Part shown: one piece after another, positions 15,712-24,308 of the stretch | Position numbering within the stretch: position 1 is the first letter of the stretch | Layout: every line of letters starts with the position of its first letter | NCBI GenBank assembly: GCA_016793115.1 | Contig: JAEUIN010000305.1 | Span: 1 to 37,881 of the forward strand | From: Planctomycetaceae bacterium | Lineage (GTDB): Bacteria; Planctomycetota; Planctomycetia; Pirellulales; PNKZ01 | Direction of reading: 5' to 3' | Length of the DNA: 37,881 nt | The notes under the pieces: generated by a model | Databases searched by the model: none | Seen by the model: the letters and a program-made list of their open reading frames with translations, nothing else | What the model was told of the DNA's origin: nothing | Translations under genes and position numbers: made by a program

Positions 15712-17976
15712 TTAGGCCCTCCCCGCATGTTGCATGGCTTCAAGCACGCGTTGCGGCGTCATCGGCAGCGTCGGCACGCGCACGCCCAGGGCGTTGCACA
15801 CCGCGTTGGAAATGGCCGCGCCCGGACTGATCACCGGCGGTTCGCCCAGGCCGATCACACCGCGCTCGCGCTGATGGTCCGGTTCGAAAATCTCCACGAC
15901 GATCTCACCGGCGTCGCCGAGGCGGCACAGGCGATAATCTTTCAACTCGGCGTTGAGCACGATGCCGCTCTGCGGGTCGGCTAGGCGTTGCTCGAAGAGC
16001 GCGTAAGAAATCCCCATGATGACCGCGCCGTAGATCTGGCTTTCGGCGGTCTTACGGTTGACGACCAAGCCCATGTCTTGCACGGCGACGAACTTCTTGA
16101 GCTTCACGACGCCCGTTTCTTTGTCGACGGTGACATGCGCCATTTGCACGCCGCCTACGCCTTGGTCGGACAGGGCCCCTTTCTCCTTACCGCGCTTGTA
16201 GCTCGCCGTGACCTCCAGCGGACGCATGCCGATCAGCCCGCAGGCTTCTTTCCACGACAGGCTCTTGCTCGCATCTCCCTTGACGCGAATCGCTCCGTCG
16301 ACCGCTTCGAGATTCGCGGCGTCGGCCCCAAGCTTCGCCGCCGCGAGCGGAAACAATTGCGCGAGCGCGTCTTGTCCGGCGCGTCGATGCGATTCGGCGA
16401 TCCCGCCGATCGTCGTGCTGCCTCCCGAGGGGCCGCTGACCGGATACTTCGAGCTGCCGATGTTCACCTTCACGGCGTCGACCGGCAAGCCGAACGTCTC
16501 GGCGATCAACATCGCGCAGCACGTTCGCGTGCCGGTTCCCAAATCCTGCGTGCCGCAAAACGTCTCCACGCCGCCGTCGGGATAGATTTTGAGCTTCACC
16601 GACGAATCGTTGGCGACGCCGCCCCAGGTGTGAATCGCCATGCCGAGGCCGTCGACGATCGAACCTTGAGTCGGCCCTTTGCCGTGGGGATGCCATTTGG
16701 CTTTCCAATCCATCAGCTTGGCGGCGACCTGCATTTCTTCGGCGTAGACCGAAGGCTTCGCGCCGCCGACGCCCGGTTTCTCGTCGGTGCCGAGATTGCG
16801 GAGGAAGACGTCGAAGCTGTCGGCTCCCATCTTCGCCGCCAGATCGTCGTAAGCGGTTTGGGTGATCGCGCAGGCCTGGGGGTGGTTCGGCGCGCGCCAG
16901 GCTCGCGCCGGCCCGAGGTTCGTTTTGATGTTGGTGGCGAAGCGGCGGTAGTTGGCAGGAGCGAACACGTACGGAATGACGCCGTGGCTCACGCCGCCGC
17001 CGGTCGCGCCGCCGCTGGTCCAATGCTCCGAATCCCAAACCTTGACGACGCCCTCGGCGTCGGCACCGAGCTTCACCTTGAGATAGCCCGACGGTCGATT
17101 GCCGGCGATCGTCTGCTCCTGCTCGCGCGAGAGCATAAACTTCACCGGTCGGCCGGTTTGCTTGGCGATTTTAGCCGCGGCGATGCCCCAGTAGTCGGGA
17201 GCGAACTTGCTGCCGAACCCGCCGCCGATGAAATCGCAATGCACCTCGACGTCGTCCGACGTGATCTTCAGATCCTTCGCAAACCCTTCGTCGGTGCCGG
17301 AGACGTTTTGCGTGCTCAGGTGGGCCGTCAGCTTGTTGCCGTTCCAAGCCACGGTCGAACCGTGCGGTTCCAAGCAGCAGTGCGTAATCGCATCGATGCC
17401 GTAGGTTCCCTCAACGACGTAGGCCGACGATTTGAAGAGTCGCTCCAATTCCGCTGCGACGAATTCGTCTTCATCGTCGTCGTCGCCCGGCTCGCGCTCC
17501 GTTTGAACCTTGCCCCCGCCCTTACTCGTCCGCTTGGCCGCCTCGGCCGCTTTCAAATCCGCGGCGTCGACGAAGACGTCGAGCAGCTCGTACTCGACCT
17601 TGATCTTGGCGACTCCTTCGGTCGCCGCCCCTTCGCTCTCGGCGGCGACGACCGCTAAGAGTTCACCCGCCCATTCGATTTCCCCCGGCTGCTTGCCGCT
17701 CGCCGGATCGACCGGAACGTTGGGATTCGCGTGATCGAACACCAACACCGCGGCGACGCCAGGAACACGTTCCGCTTCCGAAGTGTCGATCGACTTCACG
17801 CGGCAATGAGCGTGCGGGCAGCCCAACGCCTTGGCGATCAATTGCTTTTCGAGGTTGATGTCGTACGTGTACTTCGCGGTGCCCGTGGCTTTAGCGAGCC
17901 CGTCGAGGCGCGAGACGCGCTTGCCGAGCAACTTCGTTTCTTCCCGCGCCGGCCAGAAGTATTGAGAGTCGGCCAT
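15712..17976 (-). CDS. Molybdopterin-binding hydroxylase large subunit (CoxL/XdhC-type)
   Basis: This 754-residue subunit is the catalytic part of an aldehyde oxidase/xanthine dehydrogenase family enzyme. Visible elements are the N-terminal hammerhead domain (VSRLDGLAKATGTAKYTYDI), the molybdopterin-binding GGGFGSKF (251-258) and the C-terminal GLGEPP with the likely catalytic Glu712. An acidic insert lies near 163-172 (PGDDDDEDEF). ATG 17976 is chosen because it forms a TAATG overlap with the stop of the iron-sulfur subunit; upstream codons belong to that gene. No leader is present, so cofactor loading probably occurs in the cytoplasm before Tat export with the small subunit. Substrate cannot be deduced; aldehydes or N-heterocycles are typical. 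Confidence 0.93.
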   Translation of the reverse strand: MADSQYFWPAREETKLLGKRVSRLDGLAKATGTAKYTYDINLEKQLIAKALGCPHAHCRVKSIDTSEAERVPGVAAVLVFDHANPNVPVDPASGKQPGEIEWAGELLAVVAAESEGAATEGVAKIKVEYELLDVFVDAADLKAAEAAKRTSKGGGKVQTEREPGDDDDEDEFVAAELERLFKSSAYVVEGTYGIDAITHCCLEPHGSTVAWNGNKLTAHLSTQNVSGTDEGFAKDLKITSDDVEVHCDFIGGGFGSKFAPDYWGIAAAKIAKQTGRPVKFMLSREQEQTIAGNRPSGYLKVKLGADAEGVVKVWDSEHWTSGGATGGGVSHGVIPYVFAPANYRRFATNIKTNLGPARAWRAPNHPQACAITQTAYDDLAAKMGADSFDVFLRNLGTDEKPGVGGAKPSVYAEEMQVAAKLMDWKAKWHPHGKGPTQGSIVDGLGMAIHTWGGVANDSSVKLKIYPDGGVETFCGTQDLGTGTRTCCAMLIAETFGLPVDAVKVNIGSSKYPVSGPSGGSTTIGGIAESHRRAGQDALAQLFPLAAAKLGADAANLEAVDGAIRVKGDASKSLSWKEACGLIGMRPLEVTASYKRGKEKGALSDQGVGGVQMAHVTVDKETGVVKLKKFVAVQDMGLVVNRKTAESQIYGAVIMGISYALFEQRLADPQSGIVLNAELKDYRLCRLGDAGEIVVEIFEPDHQRERGVIGLGEPPVISPGAAISNAVCNALGVRVPTLPMTPQRVLEAMQHAGRA

Positions 17977-18584
17977 TAGTTGCCTCCCTTCGCCAAAGCG
18001 ATCGCCGCCTGAATGATGTTCGCATAGGTGCCGCAACGACAAAGATTGCCGTTCAATCCGGCGCGAATCTCGGCGTCGGTGGCTTGCGGATTTTTATCGA
18101 GAAAGGCCCGCACCGCGACGACGAACCCGGGCGTACAAAAGCCGCATTGTTCGGCGTCGTGCTCGACGAACGCCAGCGGTACGACGTCGGGAGTATCGCC
18201 GCCGAGGCTTTCGACCGTGCGAACGGTTTTGCCGACGCAAGCCACGGCCAGCAGCAAATTGGCCTGCAGCGGCTTGCCGTCGACCAGCACGGTCGCGGCC
18301 CCGCTGCTGCCGTCGTTGCACACCGGCTTCGCGCCGGTCAGGTCCAATTGGTAGCGCAACGCTTCGAGCAACGTCGTGCGAGGCTCGACGACGACTTCGC
18401 GCGTTTGACCGTTGACGTTGAGTTGGATCTTCGTGGGGCCGCTGACAATTGCGGAGTCGGCCGCTTGTTGCTGCGCGTCGAGTTCGGTTTGCAGCGCCGT
18501 GACCACGGCCGCGGCTCCGGAACCGCGGAGAAAATCGCGCCGGTTGAAACCGGATCGCGAATCGGAACTTCGAGACGTCGCCAT
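17976..18584 (-). CDS. Tat-exported [2Fe-2S] subunit of the molybdenum hydroxylase, with a degenerate N-terminal cluster site
   Basis: This 202-residue subunit has a twin-arginine leader (FNRRDFLRG, about 13-21, then AAAVVTAL). The C-terminal helical [2Fe-2S] site is intact: Cys147 and Cys150 in QCGFCTPG, Cys182 and Cys184 in NLCRCGTY. The N-terminal ferredoxin-like domain has the expected fold motifs (VLVDGKPL) but only its first cysteine, Cys89. The next three ligand positions are Ser94, Ala97 and Asn109, in VCNDGSSGAATV and QANLL, where the family normally has C-x4-C-x2-C and a later Cys. The start is ATG 18584, with GGGAG upstream; frame further upstream is open but unrelated. The stop overlaps the large-subunit start. 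Confidence 0.92.
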   Translation of the reverse strand: MATSRSSDSRSGFNRRDFLRGSGAAAVVTALQTELDAQQQAADSAIVSGPTKIQLNVNGQTREVVVEPRTTLLEALRYQLDLTGAKPVCNDGSSGAATVLVDGKPLQANLLLAVACVGKTVRTVESLGGDTPDVVPLAFVEHDAEQCGFCTPGFVVAVRAFLDKNPQATDAEIRAGLNGNLCRCGTYANIIQAAIALAKGGN

Positions 18585-18774
18585 ACGGAGGTTCTCCCTA
18601 TCGACGCGAAAAGCTCGGGCGGGCAATGGCCGATCGCAGCGAGAATGGAATGGTCGCCGCGATCCCGAATGCGCGGTGATTATACGACCCCTCGCGGGCG
18701 AAACAATCAAGCGCGGCGAAATTGCCGGGTCGCTAGAAAAGATTATCCGGCCGGAATATTCGGCGGAGTGCGTT

Positions 18775-19344
18775 TCAGCGGCCGTCGTCCGCCGGCATCT
18801 CGACGACGCGCCGTCGCCGCAGTTCGATCTCTCCCTGGCAACATTCGCAGGCCTTGAGTTCGAACATCGCGATGGCGCAAACCTCGCACCAATAATCGAT
18901 TTCGAACTTTCCTTCGGCGGAGAGTTCATACACGTTGACGACCTGGACGATCGGAGTGTGCGGATAGCGCCGCACTAAGAGTTCCACTTCCATGCGGCGC
19001 AACCGCGCGTCGGCCCGAAATGCGCGGCCCCGCACATCCTCAAGCAGCGGATGGAGCCGACCGTCGCTCGTTTCCAACGCCAACGTTCGCTGCAGGGCGT
19101 CGTCGGCCGACTGGGCTCCGTGCAGGCGGGCCATCGCCTCCGCCGACCAAACGACCCGCCCTCGCAGCGACTCCAGCGTAAACTTGGGTGCGGCCGGTGC
19201 ATTCGGCTCGGCGGCGCACGCAGGCGCGTGCGCCGCGGTGCCAACGTCGACCGGAGCGTCGAGGAACAAGAGAATCCACGCCGCCGCGAGCGACCAGTTT
19301 CGGCCGCGGACTCGGCGAAGCGGCAATACGGCGTCGCCGTTCAC
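18775..19344 (-). CDS. Secreted cysteine-containing protein, unknown function
   Basis: This 189-residue protein starts with GTG, three bases after the stop of the preceding gene. It has a leader-like hydrophobic stretch (AAAWILLFLDAPVDVGTAAHAPACA). A middle part contains FTLESLRGRVVWSAEAMARLHG and HPLLEDVRGRAFRADARLRRMEVELLVRRYP. Near the C-terminus lies DYWCEVCAIAMFELKACECC, a CxxC pair followed by a CxCC cluster that could bind a metal or form disulfides. I do not recognise the family. It is the last gene of a three-gene operon of exported proteins. Confidence 0.75.
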   Translation of the reverse strand: MNGDAVLPLRRVRGRNWSLAAAWILLFLDAPVDVGTAAHAPACAAEPNAPAAPKFTLESLRGRVVWSAEAMARLHGAQSADDALQRTLALETSDGRLHPLLEDVRGRAFRADARLRRMEVELLVRRYPHTPIVQVVNVYELSAEGKFEIDYWCEVCAIAMFELKACECCQGEIELRRRRVVEMPADDGR

Positions 19345-19347
19345 GAC

Positions 19348-20016
19348 TTACAACTCTTCGGCATGGCCGGCAACGATGAGATCGACCGGAACGTCGCTTC
19401 CCTTCACTTTGCCGACGAACCGCACGATCCACCAATCCGGCTCTTCGACATGGCGTATGGCGAGCGGATCGCCCGCCGTTTCCGCACGTTGCATCGAGAG
19501 CAGCAGCGGATGACTGGAACCGGCGGCCTCGGCGCTCTGCTTCGTCATGGTGCGATAGTCGAGTACGCCGGCCGTGGTGTCTTGCGCCGCGGGGAGAAGG
19601 AGTAGGAAGTCGCGCGTCGGCGAAGTTCCCACATGAGCCCCGTCGACCGGCTGCTGCCCGTAGCGCAGCGAATAAACCCCTTCGGCGATATCTTGATCGC
19701 GGAAGTCGCTCCCTTTTTTTGGAAATCGCACCACGCCGACCAGCGATCCGGGCGCCAACGGATAATTCACAGCCTCTGGTCGCTCACCGGCGGCCGCTTC
19801 CCATTGCTTGCACAACCAAACCTCGCAAACCGTGCGCGACTCGCCGCGAACGACCTTGAAGCCCGTAGGGTTCAAGAGTCCGGCGATCGCCGGCGCGACG
19901 GCGTCGCCGGGCGGCGATTCCATCAGCGGCTCCACTCGATGCTCGGCGCCGTGCAAAGCGAACGGTGCAAGAAGCAACAACAACGCGGGCAGGGCGCGGC
20001 GAAATGCGATCGTCAT
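19348..20016 (-). CDS. Secreted protein, unknown function
   Basis: This 222-residue protein has a clear signal peptide (ALPALLLLLAPFALHGAE). The body holds GESRTVCEVWLCKQW, YPLAPGSLVGVVRFPKKG, DIAEGVYSLRYGQQPVDG and a C-terminal WWIVRFVGKVKGSDVPVDLIV. It looks like a beta-rich periplasmic domain; I cannot assign a family or activity. A GGAGAG sequence precedes the ATG. The stop is three bases before the GTG start of the next gene, and the DUF1326-like gene lies 34 bases upstream, so the three are probably one transcript. Confidence 0.8.
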   Translation of the reverse strand: MTIAFRRALPALLLLLAPFALHGAEHRVEPLMESPPGDAVAPAIAGLLNPTGFKVVRGESRTVCEVWLCKQWEAAAGERPEAVNYPLAPGSLVGVVRFPKKGSDFRDQDIAEGVYSLRYGQQPVDGAHVGTSPTRDFLLLLPAAQDTTAGVLDYRTMTKQSAEAAGSSHPLLLSMQRAETAGDPLAIRHVEEPDWWIVRFVGKVKGSDVPVDLIVAGHAEEL

Positions 20017-20050
20017 CGGCGACTGACTCTCCTAGGTGTGAACGTACGCG

Positions 20051-20719
20051 TCAGAACGCGAACAAGCCCATATAGATGCTGCGCGACTCCGGAATCGACC
20101 ATTGGGTTCCCAAACCCCGGCCGGAAAACTGAGCCTCGCGAGCCACGCCGGGGACGAAATTCGTGACGCTCGCGAGCGGTGGATAATAAGCCACTTCGTT
20201 CGAGCAGATACAATCGCCCGAGCGGGCCTTGCGAGTCACCATCGTCACGGCTCGCCCGGCCTGCAGGCGTCCTTCGAGCGTCGCGGTGTCGAGCGACATG
20301 GTGATCGGCAGGCTGTCGACCCGCACCACCGCGCGGCCTGCCTTGCCGGTTTGATGTTTGGCGAACTCCACCAGCGCGGCGCGACGCGCACCGTCGGCCC
20401 GCTCATCGACGTAGACGATCGACTGGATCTCGCCGGCGTCGTCGATGCCCGCCGACGCAAGCGTTCGCTCCGCATGCAGGACCATGACGACGCTCATTCC
20501 GGCCAAATCGGCGCCGGCGAAGTTTCCTTCTTCGATATGCCAGGCCATAATCGCGTCGTTGCCCGTTAACCCGAACTCGGCGTTTGCAAAGCACGGTCCG
20601 GTGTAAACCTGACAGGTCCGCGACTCCAGGTAGAAACCGCGCAAGGTCTCACCGTCGGCGGCCGATGCGACGACGCCGATGAAAACCGTCGCCCAGAGAA
20701 ACGACACGGTTCGCAACAT
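20051..20719 (-). CDS. Secreted DUF1326-like protein
   Basis: This 222-residue protein has a signal peptide (FLWATVFIGVVASAADG) and then a segment typical of DUF1326 proteins: FYLESRTCQVYTGPCFANAEFG, NDAIMAWHIEEGNFAGADLAG. Cysteines recur later in SGDCICSNEVAYYPP. The family's function is not established. ATG 20719 is chosen because GGAGG stands nine bases upstream; the frame continues upstream but without signal-peptide logic. It is the first gene of a minus-strand operon with two further secreted proteins and is divergent from the CehA-like gene, 147 bases away. Confidence 0.83.
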   Translation of the reverse strand: MLRTVSFLWATVFIGVVASAADGETLRGFYLESRTCQVYTGPCFANAEFGLTGNDAIMAWHIEEGNFAGADLAGMSVVMVLHAERTLASAGIDDAGEIQSIVYVDERADGARRAALVEFAKHQTGKAGRAVVRVDSLPITMSLDTATLEGRLQAGRAVTMVTRKARSGDCICSNEVAYYPPLASVTNFVPGVAREAQFSGRGLGTQWSIPESRSIYMGLFAF

Positions 20720-20866
20720 GACGAACCTCCTCCGCAAGAGACTGACGGGGCTAAAGGCAAGAAGCTTGATTTTACTCGGAAGCGGAAGCCGGGGTCCAGT
20801 TCTCGTTTCTAAAACGCGACGGGCGAGCCGGTTCACCACCGACCGACCGCAGTGAGCTTAGCCAAG

Positions 20867-22999
20867 ATGCCGACAACTTCGCCGTTTACGAAACGAACGT
20901 GGCAGAACCGGGTTTTCGTCGACCTGTCTCCGGTTGCCTCGATTGTCTTCCTCGTTGCCGTATCGGCGATCGGCGCCGCGGCCGACGAGCGCGTGCTTGA
21001 TGCACGCATGCACCACATTCGCTTCGGTGAGACTCGCGAGTGGTCGGAGTTTTCCCCGCAGGCCGAGGCCGATGAACTCGCGCTCGAGTTTGCCGCGGAT
21101 ACCGCTGTCGCGACGGAAACGACGCTGCGCATCCGTCATCGCGACGTGAAGCAGACTTGGCAGCTCGAACTCAACGGCAAATCGCTCGGCCGCCTCCCGG
21201 TCGACGAAAACTTGATGGTCACGTACTGGGCCGTCCCGCCGTCGCTCATCCGAGCCGGAGTCAATCGCTTGCGAATTCATGGGTCTGGGAAATCGTCGGA
21301 CGACGTCCTGCTGGGGGACGTTTGCTGGGACGATCGACCGCGAGCCGTGGTCTTGAGCGAAGCCAAGTTGGAGGTGCGCGTCGTCGACGCGGACAACTCG
21401 CACCTGACGCCGGCGCGGATTACGATCGTCGATTCATCGGGCGCGCTCGTGTCGACCGGTGCGACTTCCGCCGGCAAACTCGCCGTCCGCCCCGGTATCG
21501 TCTTCACCGCCGACGGCACGGCGACGATTCCGCTCCCCAGCGGGCGCTATCGCGTCTACGCCGGACGCGGGTTCGAATATTCGGTCGCCGAGGCGGCCGT
21601 CGAACTGCGGCCCGGCGAGTCGAACCCTCTGCAGCTCGCGATTCGCCGCGAGGTTCCCACCGCCGGCTATGCGGCGTGCGACACGCACTGCCATACGTTC
21701 ACGTTCTCGCGCCACGGCGACGCCACGATCGAAGAACGGATGGTGACGCTCGCCGCGGAAGGCGTCGAGATTCCGATCGCCACCGACCACAACGTGCAAG
21801 TCGACTACGCGGAGCCCGCGAAGCGATTGGGCGTCGACCGTTACTTCACGCCGATCACCGGCAATGAAGTGACGACTAAGTTCGGGCACTTCAACGTCTT
21901 CCCGCTGGAGCCCGGGCCCTCATCGATCGATCCTACCGGCGCGGATTGGCCGACGATCTTCGCCGCGATTCGCCCCGGAGTCGCCGGCCGTTTCGTCGTG
22001 CTCAATCATGCCCGCGATATTCACAGCGGCTATCGACCGTTCGATCCGAGTCGGCACATCGGACCGGCCGGAGAGCGACTTGACGGCTGGAATCTCGAAG
22101 CGAATCTGATCGAAGTCGTGAACTCGGGAACCACGCAGAGCGACGGACTTCAATTGTTTCACGATTGGTTCGGGCTTTTGAACCGCGGCTTGCGAATCGT
22201 GCCGGTCGGCACGAGCGATTCGCACGACGTGGCTCGGCACTTCGTCGGCCACGCGCGAACCTACGTTCGCTGCGACGATCGCGACGCGGGCGCAATCCCG
22301 CTCGACGAGTTTTATCGGAACCTCGCCGCCGGCCGCGTGCTCGTGAGCTACGGCTTGCTCGCCGATCTACAGATCGCCGACCGCTATTCTGCCGGCGACC
22401 TAGTTCCCGCCGCGACCCCGCTGCGAGTTCGCCTCCGCGTGCTCGGCCCTCACTGGGCGACGGCGTCGAAAGTGACGCTCTATGCCGACGGAGTCGCGAT
22501 CCGCGAGTTTAAGATCGATGAGCGCAAGACAGCGGCGCCGACCGGTGTGAAATGGGATCACGAGTTCGTTCTCGAAAGGCCGAGGCACGACGTGTTCCTC
22601 TCGGCAATCGCCGTCGGAGCGGGCGTTCGCAAACCGTATTGGCCGACGCCGAAGCCGTATCAGCCGACGTCTCCCGATTGGACGCCCTATTCGCTGGCGG
22701 GGACCGGCGCCGTGATGATCGACATCGACGGCGACGGCCGCTTCACTTGTGCCCGCGAGTACGCGGAGCGGGTCGTCGCGAAAACGAAAGGAGATTTTTC
22801 GGCGCTGTTCACAGCGCTGACAAACTACGACGAAGCGACTGCGATCCAGGGGGCGAGCCTTAGCGCGGCCGCGGGACATTCGCTGTTCGGCGATGAGCTT
22901 CGAAAGCCCTTATCCGCAGCGCCGACCAATGTGCGTCGTGGCTTTCAGCGATACTTGGAAGCGTGGCGGGAAAGCCGGACGGCGCAGTCGTCGCAGTGA
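20867..22999 (+). CDS. Secreted CehA/McbA-type PHP-fold metallohydrolase
   Basis: This protein of about 710 residues has a membrane or leader segment near its N-terminus (VASIVFLVAVSAIGAAADE), a beta-rich domain of about 250 residues, then a PHP phosphoesterase-like domain. Metal-ligand motifs seen are CDTHCHTF, ATDHNVQVDY, GNEVTTKFGHFNVFP, LNHARD and GTSDSHD. Relatives in the CehA/McbA group include carbamate hydrolases, but many members have unknown substrates. ATG 20867 is chosen; a GTG at 20852 is also in frame. It is divergent from the three-gene secreted operon and convergent with the first small helical protein gene, with hairpins between. Confidence 0.85.
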   Translation: MPTTSPFTKRTWQNRVFVDLSPVASIVFLVAVSAIGAAADERVLDARMHHIRFGETREWSEFSPQAEADELALEFAADTAVATETTLRIRHRDVKQTWQLELNGKSLGRLPVDENLMVTYWAVPPSLIRAGVNRLRIHGSGKSSDDVLLGDVCWDDRPRAVVLSEAKLEVRVVDADNSHLTPARITIVDSSGALVSTGATSAGKLAVRPGIVFTADGTATIPLPSGRYRVYAGRGFEYSVAEAAVELRPGESNPLQLAIRREVPTAGYAACDTHCHTFTFSRHGDATIEERMVTLAAEGVEIPIATDHNVQVDYAEPAKRLGVDRYFTPITGNEVTTKFGHFNVFPLEPGPSSIDPTGADWPTIFAAIRPGVAGRFVVLNHARDIHSGYRPFDPSRHIGPAGERLDGWNLEANLIEVVNSGTTQSDGLQLFHDWFGLLNRGLRIVPVGTSDSHDVARHFVGHARTYVRCDDRDAGAIPLDEFYRNLAAGRVLVSYGLLADLQIADRYSAGDLVPAATPLRVRLRVLGPHWATASKVTLYADGVAIREFKIDERKTAAPTGVKWDHEFVLERPRHDVFLSAIAVGAGVRKPYWPTPKPYQPTSPDWTPYSLAGTGAVMIDIDGDGRFTCAREYAERVVAKTKGDFSALFTALTNYDEATAIQGASLSAAAGHSLFGDELRKPLSAAPTNVRRGFQRYLEAWRESRTAQSSQ

Positions 23000-23041
23000 G
23001 CGAATGGGCGGGCTCCCGCTCACCTTGAGCCGGACCGGCTC
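22996..23041. terminator. Two hairpins between convergent genes
   Basis: GTGAGCG (22996-23002) pairs with CGCTCAC (23017-23023), and the near-palindrome GAGCCGG-A-CCGGCTC occupies 23027-23041. They lie between the CehA-like stop and the stop of the small minus-strand gene, and could end transcription from both sides. T-runs are minimal (CTCTTG). Confidence 0.5.
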
Positions 23042-23051
23042 TTGACGAACG

Positions 23052-23297
23052 TTAATTGGCGAGCAGCGTTCGCGACGCCTTGACGGCCTGCTCGCGCAAC
23101 TCATCGACTTGGCTCAACAATTCTTCGACGCCGAGTTGATCGGCGCGCCGCTCGAACAGTTCCGTCGTAATCCGCTCGTTGGCGTCATTCCAGCGGAGCC
23201 ACAGCACAAGAACTTGCTCGTACGCGTGTCGGAAATTATCCGACACAGGCATACAAGACGACGCGCCGGAAATCGCATGCGATGTGGGAGCGGGCAT
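23052..23297 (-). CDS. Small helical protein, copy 1 (partner of the first ANTAR gene)
   Basis: This 81-residue protein has a core beginning YEQVLVLWLRWNDANERITT, followed by charged helices (VEELLSQVDELREQAVKAS). Over 55 aligned residues, hand counting gives about 34 identities with the protein at 24309-24545, so the two are paralogues. The pattern predicts two or three helices, the second coiled-coil-like, with no signal peptide or catalytic motif. I do not recognise the family. The first ATG gives an 81-residue product; an internal ATG would remove 15 poorly conserved residues. No clear Shine-Dalgarno is seen. It is divergent from the first ANTAR gene with 193 bases between starts. Confidence 0.75.
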   Translation of the reverse strand: MPAPTSHAISGASSCMPVSDNFRHAYEQVLVLWLRWNDANERITTELFERRADQLGVEELLSQVDELREQAVKASRTLLAN

Positions 23298-23447
23298 GTC
23301 AGGAATCCCGTGGCAGCAATGGATTAGATATTCTCAGTCTACGAAAAGCGAAAAATCCGACTAGACCGATCCGACCAAACTTGCGAGCAATTTATGTGCC
23401 GCTCGTCCTCAAGCGGCCCCACTAAATTAAGGGAGTGTCGAATTGCC

Positions 23448-23476
23448 CGAGTAGCTACTAGAATAGACCCTACTCG
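23448..23476 (+). promoter_or_regulatory. Inverted repeat around a -10-like core upstream of ANTAR gene 1
   Basis: CGAGTAG (23448-23454) and CTACTCG (23470-23476) form a perfect 7-bp inverted repeat with arm centres 22 bp apart, about two helical turns. The spacer contains TAGAATAG (23459-23466), a plausible -10 element. It ends 14 bases before the start codon, just ahead of the GGGGG Shine-Dalgarno. It could be an operator for a dimeric DNA-binding protein or, if transcription starts upstream, an RNA hairpin in the leader. Confidence 0.55.
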
Positions 23477-23490
23477 CAAGTGGGGGTTTC

Positions 23491-24243
23491 ATGAACGCGA
23501 TTGAACGGCGGCTGGCGCTTCGCAAGGGGGTTCACCAGTCGAGCATTAAATACTGTGTTTGTGCCGAAGAGGGGCGAACCGATGGCCTGCCCAACTTAGA
23601 GACATTCGGCTGCGAGTGTGCCGGCAACCTCAGTTGCGATCATCAATTCGAACGGGAGCCGGCCGGCCGCTACGACGTGCTGTTGGTGTGCGTCGGGACC
23701 GGCGTGTCGGGCGCGGATCAGCGCCTGTTGCAACTCATCGCTCAGGCGACCGCGGTCGACCTCGGCGTTTGCGTCGTCGTCGCCGACGGCGTCTCACTGG
23801 CCAATGAGTATTTGACCAACGGCGCCGACTCGGCCGCGTTCGCGGGCGAGTCGGCGGCGGTGCTCGCCGTCGCCCTCTACGCCGCCCATAATGCGGCGGT
23901 CGTGCGTCGCAATTTGCGCACTCGAGTGGCCGAGCTCGAGCGGAAGCTGGAACAAACCAAGATGATCAATCAGGCGAAGTCGATCCTTGCCGAGCAAATG
24001 GGAGTCGGTGAAGGGGCGGCGCTGCGGCATCTGCGACATGAAGCCCGCAACCAACGCCGCTCCATGGCGGATATCGCCCAAGTGATCATCGAAGCCCGCC
24101 GGCTCATCGAGCGGATGAGCAAACCGGGGAGCGACGGCAAGGCGACGAAACTCACTCCGTTTCCTAAGCGAGCCGACACGGATGCGAATCACGACGATTC
24201 GCGCTCGATGGATGACGGCGATTGCGACCACGCGGCGTCGTAG
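23491..24243 (+). CDS. Pseudo-receiver/ANTAR protein 1, with N-terminal cysteine cluster
   Basis: This 250-residue protein ends in an ANTAR RNA-binding domain (about 146-209: AELERKLEQTKMINQAKSIL, then RHLRHEARNQRRSMADIAQV). ANTAR proteins act as transcription antiterminators that bind paired RNA hairpins. The region before it (about 18-140) looks like a degenerate receiver: YDVLLVCVGTG replaces the phosphoacceptor strand and NGADSAAFAGES lacks the conserved Lys. The N-terminus carries cysteines 22, 24, 41, 43 and 49 (YCVCAEEG, GCECAGNLSC), absent from the paralogue. A GGGGG Shine-Dalgarno precedes ATG 23491. The charged tail is likely disordered. It is divergent from the small helical gene 1. 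Confidence 0.85.
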   Translation: MNAIERRLALRKGVHQSSIKYCVCAEEGRTDGLPNLETFGCECAGNLSCDHQFEREPAGRYDVLLVCVGTGVSGADQRLLQLIAQATAVDLGVCVVVADGVSLANEYLTNGADSAAFAGESAAVLAVALYAAHNAAVVRRNLRTRVAELERKLEQTKMINQAKSILAEQMGVGEGAALRHLRHEARNQRRSMADIAQVIIEARRLIERMSKPGSDGKATKLTPFPKRADTDANHDDSRSMDDGDCDHAAS

Positions 24244-24308
24244 AGCGACGTTGGTCTGTTCAGCGCGCGGTGCGGAATCTGTCGTCGCGTGCGATCCGTT
24301 TGTCGAAC

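Noticed and set aside
15988..17658. 556-codon open frame on the plus strand opposite the molybdopterin subunit
   Set aside because: The opposite strand encodes a clear hydroxylase large subunit with all motifs; this frame is a shadow.
18585..18929. Longer N-terminus for the 2Fe-2S subunit
   Set aside because: It would bury the Tat leader about 115 residues inside the protein; ATG 18584 puts the twin arginines in place.
23448..23476. Classical two-hexaloop ANTAR RNA target in the ANTAR 1 leader
   Set aside because: I could not find two adjacent hairpins with six-base loops having A at loop position 1 and G at position 4; the repeat fits an operator or single hairpin better.
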